Positions 40,045-49,015 of a DNA stretch of 64,000 bases are shown here, piece by piece. The stretch is from Deltaproteobacteria bacterium. Lineage in GTDB: Bacteria; Bdellovibrionota; JACOXK01. The stretch lies in assembly GCA_016186995.1 (NCBI GenBank), contig JACPKQ010000020.1:1-64000 (forward strand), written 5' to 3'. Made by a program: the position numbers and the translations under genes. The notes beneath the pieces are model-generated. The model had not been told where the DNA came from and did not search any database. It worked only from the letters and a program-made list of their open reading frames with translations. How positions within the stretch are numbered: the stretch's first letter is position 1; every line of letters starts with the position of its first letter.

Positions 40045-42105
40045 CTACGCTTTTATGCCAAAGACTTTGAAGATGAAAGTATATTCTAAGGCAAAATCTT
40101 TGAGATATTCATAACGTCCAGAGGCACCAAAGTGGCCAGATCCCATTTTAATATAAAGAAGCTGATAGTTTTTATCTTTTTTAAGATCTCTTATTTTAGC
40201 AATCCATTTAGCAGGCTCCCAATAACACACACGAGGATCATTAAGTCCTCCGGTAGCTAAAATATGGGGATACTCACCCTCTTTTAAATTATCATAAGGT
40301 GAATAAGACTTAATATACTCAAAATATTCCTTGTCTTTTGGGTTGCCCCACTCATCATACTCTATTTGTGTAAGTGGTAAGGTATCATCAAGCATTGTAT
40401 TTAAGGCATCCACAAAGGGGACGTGTGCTACGACTGCTTTAAAAAGCTCTGGCTTCATATTAAGTACAGCTCCTACTAAAAGCCCACCAGCACTTCCTCC
40501 TACAATGACAATTTTCCCCTTGGATGTATAATTGTGAGAGATGAGCTCTTCTGCTGAAGAAACTAAATCTTTAAAAGTATTTTTCTTTTTCAAAAACTTT
40601 GCATCTTCGTACCAATACCGCCCCTTTTCAGTACCACCTCGAATATGGGCTAAAGCAAAAATAAAACCCCTTTCTAAAATAGAAATCCGATTGCTCGAAA
40701 ACTGAGGATCAATACTAATACCATAAGCACCATATCCATAAAGATAAACAGGGTTATTTCCATTTTTTTTAAGCCCTTTTTTATAAACAAGATCCATAGG
40801 TATCTTTTCCCCATCCCATGAAGTTGTATAAATACGTTCTGTTTCATACAAAGAAGTGTCTACATTGGGTACAACTTTATCTTTCTTAAGTTCTTGTGTT
40901 TTTGTTTTCATATTATAATCAAAAACTTTAAGTGGTATGGTAGGAGACGTAAGCGTGTATCTTAAAATTGTTGTATCAAATTCAGGATTGGTAGAAAGAG
41001 AAAGCTTATAAACAGGTTCATCAACATGGATGTAATGTTCTTTGGCTTCAACTAAATTGATTACTTTTATAAAAGTAAGGGCGTCTTTTCTTTCAAAAAC
41101 TATCAGGTGTTCTTTAAAAGCCTCAATATCAGCGATAAAAACGTCCTTTTGCGGTGCAATAATTTCTTTCCAGTTTTCTTGTTCTGGGTGGTCCACATGC
41201 ACCTTACAAACACGAAAATTGGGGTGAAGATCGTTTGTGAGAATAAAAAAATCTTCTCCATGATGCGCTAAATAATATTCATGTCCGCGTTTTCTTTTTT
41301 GAATGAGTCTTAGTTTTGAGTTAGAGTCGTCAGCATCTAAAATATGATTCTCTTGTGTCATAGCACCATGGATAGAGAGCACAAGATACTTTTCACTTCG
41401 TGTCTTATGACACCCTACAAACATTTCTGCTGTTTTTTCTTCATACACTTTTATATCTTTTTTAGGGTCTTCCCCTAGGCAATGTTTATAAACAGCATAA
41501 GGCCTGTGGTTTTTATCTAAAATACTATACAAAAAGGTTTTATGGTCATTAAACCAAGCAATGCTTCCAGCGGTGTTTTCAATTTTTTCTGGAGCAAGCG
41601 TTCTACCCTCTAAATCTTTAATAAAAAGAGTGTATTTTTCACTTCCATCGAAATCACAACTATAAGCTAAAAGTTTGTGGTTAGAAGAAAGCGCAAAACC
41701 ACCTAAAGAAAAAAATTTCTGCCCACAGGCCAACTCATTTAAATCTAAAATGATTTCTTCTTGTGGATTCCCGCTCTTGCCGGAATGACGTGGCGTACGG
41801 CAATAAATTTCATATTCTTTTCCCGCTTCGTAACGATAATAATAGTAATATTCACCATCTTTTTGAGGAACTGAAGATTCATTTTCAAGAATTCTTGACT
41901 TAAGCTCTGTAAATAAATTTTCACGAAGTTCTTTTTCTGGTTCTAAAATAGATTCTGTATATTTATTTTCGGCTTCTAAATAGTGAGTCACCTGAGGGTT
42001 TTCTTTTTCTCGAAGCCAAAAGTAAGGATCTTCGAGTATTTCTCCATGTATTTTTGTAGTATGATTTTTTTTCTCTGGTTGGGGTGCTTTTAACGCTTCT
42101 TTCAT
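40045..42105 (-). CDS. Prolyl oligopeptidase family serine peptidase (oligopeptidase B-like)
   Basis: GGSAGGLLVGAVLNMKPELFKAVVA; DPRVCYWEPAKW; contains in-frame repeat RHSGKSGNPQEE. Confidence 0.94.
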   Translation of the reverse strand: MKEALKAPQPEKKNHTTKIHGEILEDPYFWLREKENPQVTHYLEAENKYTESILEPEKELRENLFTELKSRILENESSVPQKDGEYYYYYRYEAGKEYEIYCRTPRHSGKSGNPQEEIILDLNELACGQKFFSLGGFALSSNHKLLAYSCDFDGSEKYTLFIKDLEGRTLAPEKIENTAGSIAWFNDHKTFLYSILDKNHRPYAVYKHCLGEDPKKDIKVYEEKTAEMFVGCHKTRSEKYLVLSIHGAMTQENHILDADDSNSKLRLIQKRKRGHEYYLAHHGEDFFILTNDLHPNFRVCKVHVDHPEQENWKEIIAPQKDVFIADIEAFKEHLIVFERKDALTFIKVINLVEAKEHYIHVDEPVYKLSLSTNPEFDTTILRYTLTSPTIPLKVFDYNMKTKTQELKKDKVVPNVDTSLYETERIYTTSWDGEKIPMDLVYKKGLKKNGNNPVYLYGYGAYGISIDPQFSSNRISILERGFIFALAHIRGGTEKGRYWYEDAKFLKKKNTFKDLVSSAEELISHNYTSKGKIVIVGGSAGGLLVGAVLNMKPELFKAVVAHVPFVDALNTMLDDTLPLTQIEYDEWGNPKDKEYFEYIKSYSPYDNLKEGEYPHILATGGLNDPRVCYWEPAKWIAKIRDLKKDKNYQLLYIKMGSGHFGASGRYEYLKDFALEYTFIFKVFGIKA

Positions 42106-42190
42106 AGAAAAGAATATTCTTTCATAAGAGCCTGTAAGTCAAAATAAATTTGGTTTTAAAGATTCAATAGGTTTTCAGATCATTTTAGAT

Positions 42191-42484
42191 TCATTTTGCT
42201 TCTTTTATTTTCTGAACCTGGTTACCTAGCTTGGAAAGAGCTAGATCAATAGAGGAATACATATCTGGGGATACCCCCTCAGCATAAAACTTCATATTGC
42301 GACCATAAAGTGTAATACATGCACTGTGTTCTTTCTTTTCAACATTAAAGACACAATTAACTGCTTCAACTTGGTTGCAATTTTTTTGAAGAGCCTTTAA
42401 CTTCTCCCGAAGGTATTTCTCTATTGCAAGGGATTTTCTTAAATGATGCCTAAATGTAAGTTGTATTTTAAAGTTCTCTTTCAT
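42191..42484 (-). CDS. hpf: HPF/RaiA-family ribosome hibernation factor
   Basis: IQLTFRHHLRKSLAIEKYLREKLKAL...YGRNMKFYAEGVSPDMYSSIDLALSKLGNQVQKIKEAK; start moved to the internal Met (42484). Confidence 0.75.
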   Translation of the reverse strand: MKENFKIQLTFRHHLRKSLAIEKYLREKLKALQKNCNQVEAVNCVFNVEKKEHSACITLYGRNMKFYAEGVSPDMYSSIDLALSKLGNQVQKIKEAK

Positions 42485-42519
42485 ACTCACACTCAACAAT
42501 AAAAATAAACAAAAAAATA

Positions 42520-42531
42520 TGACGAAGATCA
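42520..42531. promoter_or_regulatory. FNR-like box TGAC-GAAG-ATCA upstream of hpf
   Basis: Fits TGAYN4RTCA; ~37 nt upstream of candidate hpf TSS. Confidence 0.4.
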
Positions 42532-42544
42532 TATATTTAACTTT

Positions 42545-43270
42545 TTACTGTTCAAGGAACTGCTGCTTGAGAACCGTAATGGATTTAGCCTTTGTTTTAA
42601 TAAAACCCTTCTTTTTCCAGTCAGAAAAAACCCTAATAACTGTTTCTGGACGGGCTCCAATAAGAGAGGCGATTTCTTCTCTTGAAAGCAACAATTGTTG
42701 CTCACAATTTATATTTCTAAAAATCATTTTCAAAAAATGGGCTAAACGCTGCTCAACCGTTTTATCAGCTAGGTCAGTAAATTTCTCCTCAGCCTGTCTT
42801 AATTCAACGCACACCATTTTTAGAAACTCAAACCCTAGGTTTGGGTATTCTTTAAAAACCTTTTCAATTCCCTCTTTTTTAACAAAACAAAGTGTTGTTT
42901 CACTCACAGCCTGAGCCGAAGCTTGATATTTTTCACCGGAAAAAAAAGATCTATACCCAAGCATTTCACTCCCTTGCGAAAGAAGAAGAATTTGTTCTTT
43001 TCCACTTTCGGTTGTTTTAATAACTTTGACAACACCAGAAAACGTACAGTAAAAACCTTGAGGTGTTTCTCCTTGTCGAAAAATATAATCCCCCTTTTTA
43101 TAGGTTTGGGTTGATTTGTATTGATTAAGGGTTTTCAGTTCAAGTTCTTTTAAAGAACAAAAAAGCCCGTACAGCCTAGGAAGACAATCATTACAATCGA
43201 TCATATTTTTTGTTTCCACTAGAGCGGATATATCATGAGCACAAAGATTCTGTTCAAAAAAACACTCCAA
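42545..43270 (-). CDS. Crp/Fnr-family transcriptional regulator
   Basis: cNMP-like domain plus HTH SREEIASLIGARPETVIRVFSDWKKKGFIK; N-terminal Cys residues (CFFEQNLCAHD...CNDC). Confidence 0.93.
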   Translation of the reverse strand: MECFFEQNLCAHDISALVETKNMIDCNDCLPRLYGLFCSLKELELKTLNQYKSTQTYKKGDYIFRQGETPQGFYCTFSGVVKVIKTTESGKEQILLLSQGSEMLGYRSFFSGEKYQASAQAVSETTLCFVKKEGIEKVFKEYPNLGFEFLKMVCVELRQAEEKFTDLADKTVEQRLAHFLKMIFRNINCEQQLLLSREEIASLIGARPETVIRVFSDWKKKGFIKTKAKSITVLKQQFLEQ

Positions 43271-43273
43271 ACA

Positions 43274-43285
43274 TGATCTATATCA
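43274..43285. promoter_or_regulatory. FNR-like box TGAT-CTAT-ATCA between fnr-like gene and nrf cluster
   Basis: Palindrome ATGATCTATATCAT; -10-like TATACT at 43310-43315 puts the centre near -42. Confidence 0.6.
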
Positions 43286-43328
43286 TTTTTTTATTTCACT
43301 TTTTGAGATTATACTTGTTCTCATTAGT

Positions 43329-43739
43329 ATGAGTAAGTATTCAAGACTTTTTACCATTACAAGCTTGCTTTATCTTTTACTTGCCTCTCTCATGGGCTTA
43401 ACCATGGCAACCAATCCTTCTATGGCAGGACTTCTTCGATTTCCTCACATTCACACAATGATGATTGGCTGGGTTTCCATGATGATTTTTGGTTTGGCAT
43501 ATCATGTTGTACCCCGCTTTGCAGGAAGCCCCCTTATTAAAGACAGATGGCAAGGAATTCACTTTTGGTGCGCTAACATTGCCCTTTTAGGAATGATCTT
43601 AACCCCACAATCTTCATTTGTCTTTTTTGCTGTTTTTGGATCACTTCAAGGCGTAGGAATTCTTATCTTTGTTTTTACAATGCTTCGAGCTCTTAAATTT
43701 AAAATGCCTTCAAAACCTTGTTGCAACTCTTGTCAGTAA
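43329..43739 (+). CDS. Small cytochrome oxidase subunit I-like (cbb3-type) membrane protein
   Basis: 136 aa, ~4 TM helices, FPHIHTMMIGWVSMMIFGLAYHVVPRFAGSPL. Confidence 0.7.
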   Translation: MSKYSRLFTITSLLYLLLASLMGLTMATNPSMAGLLRFPHIHTMMIGWVSMMIFGLAYHVVPRFAGSPLIKDRWQGIHFWCANIALLGMILTPQSSFVFFAVFGSLQGVGILIFVFTMLRALKFKMPSKPCCNSCQ

Positions 43740-43788
43740 TGACCCTCTCTTAAGAAATTTTGAATTTGAAAGTTTTTGAGGAATTGCT

Positions 43789-44241
43789 ATGCTAAGACTA
43801 TTGATGAAAAACGGGGCCATTTTATTATTTTTTTCGATACCATTAGGAATAGGCCTTTATCTCTTCGTTTATGCCAAAGGGTATTCGTACCTAACCAATA
43901 ATCCAGAAACCTGCATGAACTGCCATGTGATGAGGGATCAATTTTCTACCTGGAATAAATCTTCGCATCATACCATTGCCTCTTGTCAAGATTGCCACAT
44001 GTCAGGATCCATTCTCAATAAAATAAAGATAAAAATTTCTAATGGATTTTGGCACTCATGGGCCTTTACAACAGGCCGCTTCAAAGAACCCATCCGAATT
44101 AAAGAGCATAATATGAAGATTGTTGAAAATTCATGTTTTCATTGTCATAGTGAATTATTGCAGTCATCCAATATCGGGGCTCATAAAGCAAAAGCACTCT
44201 CTTGCATGCAGTGCCATCAGGGTGTGGGACATATAAAATGA
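43789..44241 (+). CDS. nrfH: Cytochrome c nitrite reductase small subunit NrfH (NapC/NirT family)
   Basis: Four heme motifs CMNCH, CQDCH, CFHCH, CMQCH; N-terminal TM; adjacent nrfA. Confidence 0.92.
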   Translation: MLRLLMKNGAILLFFSIPLGIGLYLFVYAKGYSYLTNNPETCMNCHVMRDQFSTWNKSSHHTIASCQDCHMSGSILNKIKIKISNGFWHSWAFTTGRFKEPIRIKEHNMKIVENSCFHCHSELLQSSNIGAHKAKALSCMQCHQGVGHIK

Positions 44242-45614
44242 TTCTGAAGAAAAAAATAGTTTTATGGAGTTTTGTTTTTATTATTTTAATGGGTGCTACC
44301 ATACTTTCTGTAGTGCTTCTTGTAGATATTTTTGAAAAAAAACAAGAATCCAAAAATCCATTTTATCGTGTTGTTGATCTCACACATGAAACGGAAGACC
44401 CTGTTATTTGGGGAAAGAATTTTCCCCATCAATACGATGGTTATAAAAGAACAGTAGATCAAATCAGAACTCGCTATGGAGGAAGTGAAGCTATTCCCAA
44501 AACACCTTCGGATGTGGATCCTCGCTCTGTTGTAGCCCAATCTAAAATTGAAGAAGATCCCAGGTTGAAAAGAATGTGGGCGGGATACGCTTTTTCAATT
44601 GATTTTAGAGAGGAACGCGGGCATGCCTTCATGCTCGACGATCAAACTTATACAGAACGCCAGAAAGTTGGGCAACCAGGAACATGTATCAATTGCCATG
44701 CATCAACCTATGTCCCCATGATGAAATTGGGCAAAGGAAATATTATGCATGGCTTTGAACAATTGAATCAAATGCCCTATTCAGAAGCAAGAAAATGGGT
44801 CAAACATCCTGTCACTTGTATTGATTGTCATGATCCAAAAACGATGGAGCTACGAGTCACTCGCCCTGCATTCATGGAGGGAATTGCATCATATAAATCC
44901 AAAGATGGTATAAAAAATTATGAGGTCAATAAGACTGCAACTCGACAAGAAATGAGAACGTTTGTATGTGCTCAATGCCATGTCGAATATTATTTTAAGG
45001 GAAAGGAAAAAAGACTTACCTATCCATGGTCAAAGGGGCTCAAGGGAGATGAAATACTCGCCTATTATGATGATCTTCAATTTAAAGACTGGGTTCATAA
45101 AGAAACCGGGGCAGACGTTTTAAAAGCACAACATCCAGAATTTGAAATGTGGAGCCAGGGCATTCATGCAAAATCTAATGTCTCTTGCTCTGACTGTCAC
45201 ATGCCCTACCAACGCGTAGGTGCAATGAAAATAACCGATCACCACGTCAAAAGTCCGTTGCTTACAATCACAAGGTCGTGTCAAACCTGTCACCGATTGC
45301 CAGAGGCAGAACTTCGTGCACGGGTTGAAACCATTCAGAATCGCACCTTTGAAATGCGTAACCGCACCATGGATGCATTGATGGAACTTATTTCTGATAT
45401 TAAGGCCACCAAAGAATTATCAACAATTCATCCAAACTTAACAAAAGCACGAAACTATCAAAGAAAAGCACAGTTTCTGCTAGATTTCGTTGAAGCCGAA
45501 AATTCAACAGGCTTTCATGCCCCTCAAGAGGCTGCAAGGTTACTCAACCAATCACTCGATTATATTCGAAAAGGGCAAGTAAGTTTAAGAAAAAACTCTT
45601 CTACTCAAAAATAG
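44238..45614 (+). CDS. nrfA: Ammonia-forming cytochrome c nitrite reductase NrfA (pentaheme, CxxCH at heme 1)
   Basis: CINCH, CIDCH, CAQCHVEYYF, CSDCHMPYQR, CQTCH; ATGA overlap with nrfH. Confidence 0.94.
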   Translation: MILKKKIVLWSFVFIILMGATILSVVLLVDIFEKKQESKNPFYRVVDLTHETEDPVIWGKNFPHQYDGYKRTVDQIRTRYGGSEAIPKTPSDVDPRSVVAQSKIEEDPRLKRMWAGYAFSIDFREERGHAFMLDDQTYTERQKVGQPGTCINCHASTYVPMMKLGKGNIMHGFEQLNQMPYSEARKWVKHPVTCIDCHDPKTMELRVTRPAFMEGIASYKSKDGIKNYEVNKTATRQEMRTFVCAQCHVEYYFKGKEKRLTYPWSKGLKGDEILAYYDDLQFKDWVHKETGADVLKAQHPEFEMWSQGIHAKSNVSCSDCHMPYQRVGAMKITDHHVKSPLLTITRSCQTCHRLPEAELRARVETIQNRTFEMRNRTMDALMELISDIKATKELSTIHPNLTKARNYQRKAQFLLDFVEAENSTGFHAPQEAARLLNQSLDYIRKGQVSLRKNSSTQK

Positions 45615-45616
45615 CT

Positions 45617-46204
45617 CTACTCATTCACATAAGCCCTTGGCCTATTAAAATTTTCGAAGTAACTCATATTGACTTTCTTATCACCCATATCAAAAAGGCT
45701 TACAAAAAGCTTTTTCGAAACAGGAAGGCTATATAAAAATGCCTTTAATGAAGCTCTTTTTTCAAAGGAAAATATTTTCAATGTGTCATAAAAACTTTTT
45801 GGATAGATCCCAATGAGCGGCTCTAAACGAGTTGTATAAGGAACAACAATTTTGTTTGGATCTTTCAAAAGAGCCAAAGATTTAAGATATTCGACTGGTA
45901 GATTCGGTACATCACAAGGCAAAACAAAAACAAAGGGTGTTTTTGAATATTTTAATGCGGAAAGCACGCCAGCTAGAGGCCCTTCGACTTCTAAATCATC
46001 AAAAATATGAGGATATGGAGTCAAAGGTGATGGGGGAGAATCTCTAAAAACACACACTGTTTCAAAGCAAATCTGATTTAAATTTTGAAAACTAATCTCT
46101 AAAAGAGTTTTTCCTTTGTGTTGAAATAACCTTTTGTCAGATCCAAAGCGCTTGGACTTTCCTCCACAGATGAGAGCTCCAGTCATATCCTGAAACTTAT
46201 TCAT
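45617..46204 (-). CDS. mobA: Molybdenum cofactor guanylyltransferase MobA
   Basis: GALICGGKSKRFGSDKRLFQHKGKTLLE; VFVLPCDVPNLP. Confidence 0.93.
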   Translation of the reverse strand: MNKFQDMTGALICGGKSKRFGSDKRLFQHKGKTLLEISFQNLNQICFETVCVFRDSPPSPLTPYPHIFDDLEVEGPLAGVLSALKYSKTPFVFVLPCDVPNLPVEYLKSLALLKDPNKIVVPYTTRLEPLIGIYPKSFYDTLKIFSFEKRASLKAFLYSLPVSKKLFVSLFDMGDKKVNMSYFENFNRPRAYVNE

Positions 46205-46625
46205 GTTGGCATTGTACCCCTAACCATAAACTTCCATCTTCATAAAATTCTTTTTTCCAAAGTGGCACAGTTTTTTTCAAAGATCTCATTATGAATTGAG
46301 AAGCCTCGTAGGCTTCTTTTCGATGAAAGGATGAAATAAGCAGTGCTACTGCCGTTTCTCCTACACAAAGTCTGCCCACACGATGCACAAAAATACATTT
46401 TTCAAAAGGCCATTTGTGAAAAGCTTCTTCCACAATCTTGTGCATTTCTTTTTCTGCCATTTCTTTATAAGCGCTATACTCAAGAGAAAGAACTTTTTTA
46501 CTTTCGTTATGGTTTCTAACCTTTCCTAGAAAACAAAGCGTAGCACCACAAGTAGGACTCCACACCCAGTCTTCCAACCTTGAAACGTCAATTTTTTCTT
46601 CGGTTATAAAAACTTTGCTTTCCAT
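46197..46625 (-). CDS. moaE: Molybdopterin synthase catalytic subunit MoaE
   Basis: GATLCFLGKVRNHNESKKVLSLEYSAYKEMAEKEM; VHRVGRLCVGETAVALLIS. Confidence 0.94.
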   Translation of the reverse strand: MESKVFITEEKIDVSRLEDWVWSPTCGATLCFLGKVRNHNESKKVLSLEYSAYKEMAEKEMHKIVEEAFHKWPFEKCIFVHRVGRLCVGETAVALLISSFHRKEAYEASQFIMRSLKKTVPLWKKEFYEDGSLWLGVQCQHE

Positions 46626-46628
46626 AGA

Positions 46629-46874
46629 CTATCCTCCTGATACCGGAGGAACAAAAATGAGTTCGTCTCCTTCTTGTAGTACATGAGTTTTATCAACATA
46701 CTCTTGATTCACAGCAAAAAGGGTTGAAGATAAAAGCTTTTCTTTGAGAGGTGAGCTTTTTAAAAGCATTTTAAAAACATCTTCTACGTTCAAAGGTTTT
46801 TCTAAAACTATTTCTTCACACTCTTTTTTGAAATAATCTCTGTAAAATGCAAAATATTTTATTTTAATTTTCAT
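46629..46874 (-). CDS. moaD: Molybdopterin synthase sulfur carrier subunit MoaD
   Basis: Ubiquitin-like, ends ...DELIFVPPVSGG; ATGA overlap with moeB places start at 46874. Confidence 0.9.
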   Translation of the reverse strand: MKIKIKYFAFYRDYFKKECEEIVLEKPLNVEDVFKMLLKSSPLKEKLLSSTLFAVNQEYVDKTHVLQEGDELIFVPPVSGG

Positions 46875-47968
46875 AAGATTGCCACGTCGTCTTCGACTCC
46901 TCGCAATGACAGAGGGGCTTTGATTGCCACGTTGCTGCACTCCTCGCAATGACGAAGTGTGTCATAGCCCTGATCCAAAATAAAAACATTTTTAAAACCA
47001 TTTTCTTCTAAAACTCCTTTTGCAAAGGGGGTTTTAAGATGTTTTTCACAATAAAGCACATAGGTTTTATCCTTATCATAATTCTTGAGCGCGTCAGGCG
47101 ATTGCAATAACGACCGATATGAAAGATGCTCGGCCCCTTCTAGGGCATCTTTTTCATATTGTTCACGTTCACGAATATCTAAAAGAATAATATTTTTGTC
47201 CTTTTTTTTCCAATTTAAATAGGTGTTATAAGATATTTCGGGAAGAGAAGTACGACCATTCAAGCAATTTTTATTTTTCTTGATTTTTATTTTACTCACT
47301 TCAAAGTTTTTTGTATCAATCAAATAAAGAAAAGACTGGTTCCCCTCCGGAAAAAGGATTTCTTGCAAAACAAGCTGGGCTTGGAACATCGCAACCATAC
47401 CCACACTTGGCCCCAAAACGCCACTTTCATTGCAATTTTGAAAAAGTCCTTCTTCAATGTTAGGGAAAATACAATTCAAACAAGGGCCTCGACTTCGAAA
47501 CACAGCACATTCTCCGTGCCACTGATCAATACTCCCATACACCCATGTTTTGTTATTCTGTTTACAAAAATTATTAATCAAAAAGCGCGTTTTGAAATTA
47601 TCTGTTCCATCTACTACAATATCAACATTAGATAAAATTTTATCAATATTATTTTTCTGGAGATGAATCGGAAAAGATTCAACACTTATTGTTGAGTTGA
47701 GTTCTTTTATTTTTTTATGCATCGCATGAGCTTTGTTTTCTTTAATATCTTTTTCAGAAAATAAAATTTGGCGATGAAGATTGGACAACTCAACACTATC
47801 ACCATCAATAAGTTTTATTCGCCCAACTCCAGCGGGAGCAAGATAAGAGGCTATTACGTTTCCAAGCCCTCCTACACCTACAACAGCAACACTTGCAGCG
47901 TTCAGTTTTTTTTGACCTGCTTCGCCTATTTCCGAAAGCTTGATTTGCTTTTCGTATCTATTTTGCAT
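46871..47968 (-). CDS. moeB: ThiF/MoeB-like adenylyltransferase with C-terminal rhodanese-like domain
   Basis: VAVVGVGGLGNVIASYLAPAGVGRIKLIDGDSVELSNLHRQILF; rhodanese-like DIREREQYEKDALEGAEHLSYRSL; tail encoded by repeats. Confidence 0.92.
   Translation of the reverse strand: MQNRYEKQIKLSEIGEAGQKKLNAASVAVVGVGGLGNVIASYLAPAGVGRIKLIDGDSVELSNLHRQILFSEKDIKENKAHAMHKKIKELNSTISVESFPIHLQKNNIDKILSNVDIVVDGTDNFKTRFLINNFCKQNNKTWVYGSIDQWHGECAVFRSRGPCLNCIFPNIEEGLFQNCNESGVLGPSVGMVAMFQAQLVLQEILFPEGNQSFLYLIDTKNFEVSKIKIKKNKNCLNGRTSLPEISYNTYLNWKKKDKNIILLDIREREQYEKDALEGAEHLSYRSLLQSPDALKNYDKDKTYVLYCEKHLKTPFAKGVLEENGFKNVFILDQGYDTLRHCEECSNVAIKAPLSLRGVEDDVAIL
46877..46953. repeat. Two tandem GATTGCCACG...CTCGCAATGAC repeats at 3' end of moeB
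   Basis: Copies 46877-46910 and 46922-46953; encode the [19 protein letters not shown] tail. Confidence 0.75.
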
Positions 47969-47969
47969 A

Positions 47970-48491
47970 TTAATTAGATTTAGATCCCCGCCTCCGCGGG
48001 GATGACGGGGACGGATGCTCTGCTGTTCCTCTTAAAATTCCCAAACCATGTTCCAAAACTGGCATCAGAATTTCTAAAGATTCTTCTACCCCACGAGAAG
48101 AGCCTGGAAGATTAATAATAAGTGAGTTTTTACGAAGCCCCGCTATGGCGCGTGATAAAAGAGCCAAGGGTGTTTTTTTAAAACCCTCGAGTCGCATCAC
48201 CTCTCCAAAACCAGGAACCTCCCGTTCAATCACTTTCTTTGTGGCCTCAGGAGTAATATCTCTTTTTGAAAAACCTGTTCCTCCTGTAGTTAAGATAAGC
48301 CCCACACTCATTTCATCTACAAGTTTCTTTAAGTGGTTTTCAATAATATCCATTTCATCTGGAATGACTTCATAAGAAACAAGCTTGCAACTTGTATTCT
48401 TAAACATTTCTTGAATAATCTTGCCACTTTTATCAATACGCTTTCCTTCAGAACAACGATCACTGACTGTAACAATAGCTAAAGTCATCAT
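47970..48491 (-). CDS. mog: Molybdenum cofactor biosynthesis protein MoaB/Mog
   Basis: VSDRCSEGKRIDKSG; LTTGGTGFSKRDITPEAT; C-terminus encoded by a palindromic repeat. Confidence 0.92.
   Translation of the reverse strand: MMTLAIVTVSDRCSEGKRIDKSGKIIQEMFKNTSCKLVSYEVIPDEMDIIENHLKKLVDEMSVGLILTTGGTGFSKRDITPEATKKVIEREVPGFGEVMRLEGFKKTPLALLSRAIAGLRKNSLIINLPGSSRGVEESLEILMPVLEHGLGILRGTAEHPSPSSPRRRGSKSN
47982..48010. repeat. AGATCCCCGCCTCCGCGGGGATGACGGGG palindrome at 3' end of mog
   Basis: Direct reading; encodes PSSPRRRGSKSN tail. Confidence 0.7.
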
Positions 48492-49003
48492 AAAATATCC
48501 TGGATCCCAGCCTTCGCTGGGATGACACTCCTTGTCATTCCCGCGGAGACGGGAATCTTATTTGATTTAGTTTTTTCTAAAAGGCGAATGTTTTCAAAAA
48601 ACATGTTTTTATCTACCGCCTTACACATGTCATAAATCGTTAACAAAGCCACGTTCACTGCCGTTAAGGCTTCCATTTCAACCCCTGTTTTGGCACTTGT
48701 TATGACTTGAGCTTGCACTTCAATCCCCCCTTCTTGAAATTCAAAATCTATACTCACATGATCTAAGTTAAGAGAATGACAAAGAGGAATAAGATCTGCT
48801 GTTTTTTTAGCCGCTTGAATACCTGCAATGCGAGCACAAGCAAATACACTTCCTTTAGGTATTTTTTCATTTCGAATTTTTTCTAAAACAGATGGCGACA
48901 TTTTAATAAAACCTCGAGCCCGAGCATATCTCTCAACAATAGGTTTAGCCTGCACCGGAACCTGTCTGATTTCTCCTTTTTTATCTAAATGTGTCAATTT
49001 CAT
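48488..49003 (-). CDS. moaC: Cyclic pyranopterin monophosphate synthase MoaC
   Basis: LIPLCHSLNLDHVSIDFEF; KTGVEMEALTAVNVALLTIYDMCKAVDK; C-terminal SVIPAKAGIQDIL from repeats. Confidence 0.95.
   Translation of the reverse strand: MKLTHLDKKGEIRQVPVQAKPIVERYARARGFIKMSPSVLEKIRNEKIPKGSVFACARIAGIQAAKKTADLIPLCHSLNLDHVSIDFEFQEGGIEVQAQVITSAKTGVEMEALTAVNVALLTIYDMCKAVDKNMFFENIRLLEKTKSNKIPVSAGMTRSVIPAKAGIQDIL
48501..48557. repeat. Two adjacent palindromic repeats at 3' end of moaC
   Basis: GGATCCCAGCCTTCGCTGGGATGAC and TGTCATTCCCGCGGAGACGGGAATC. Confidence 0.75.
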
Positions 49004-49015
49004 ACTTCTCCTTTG

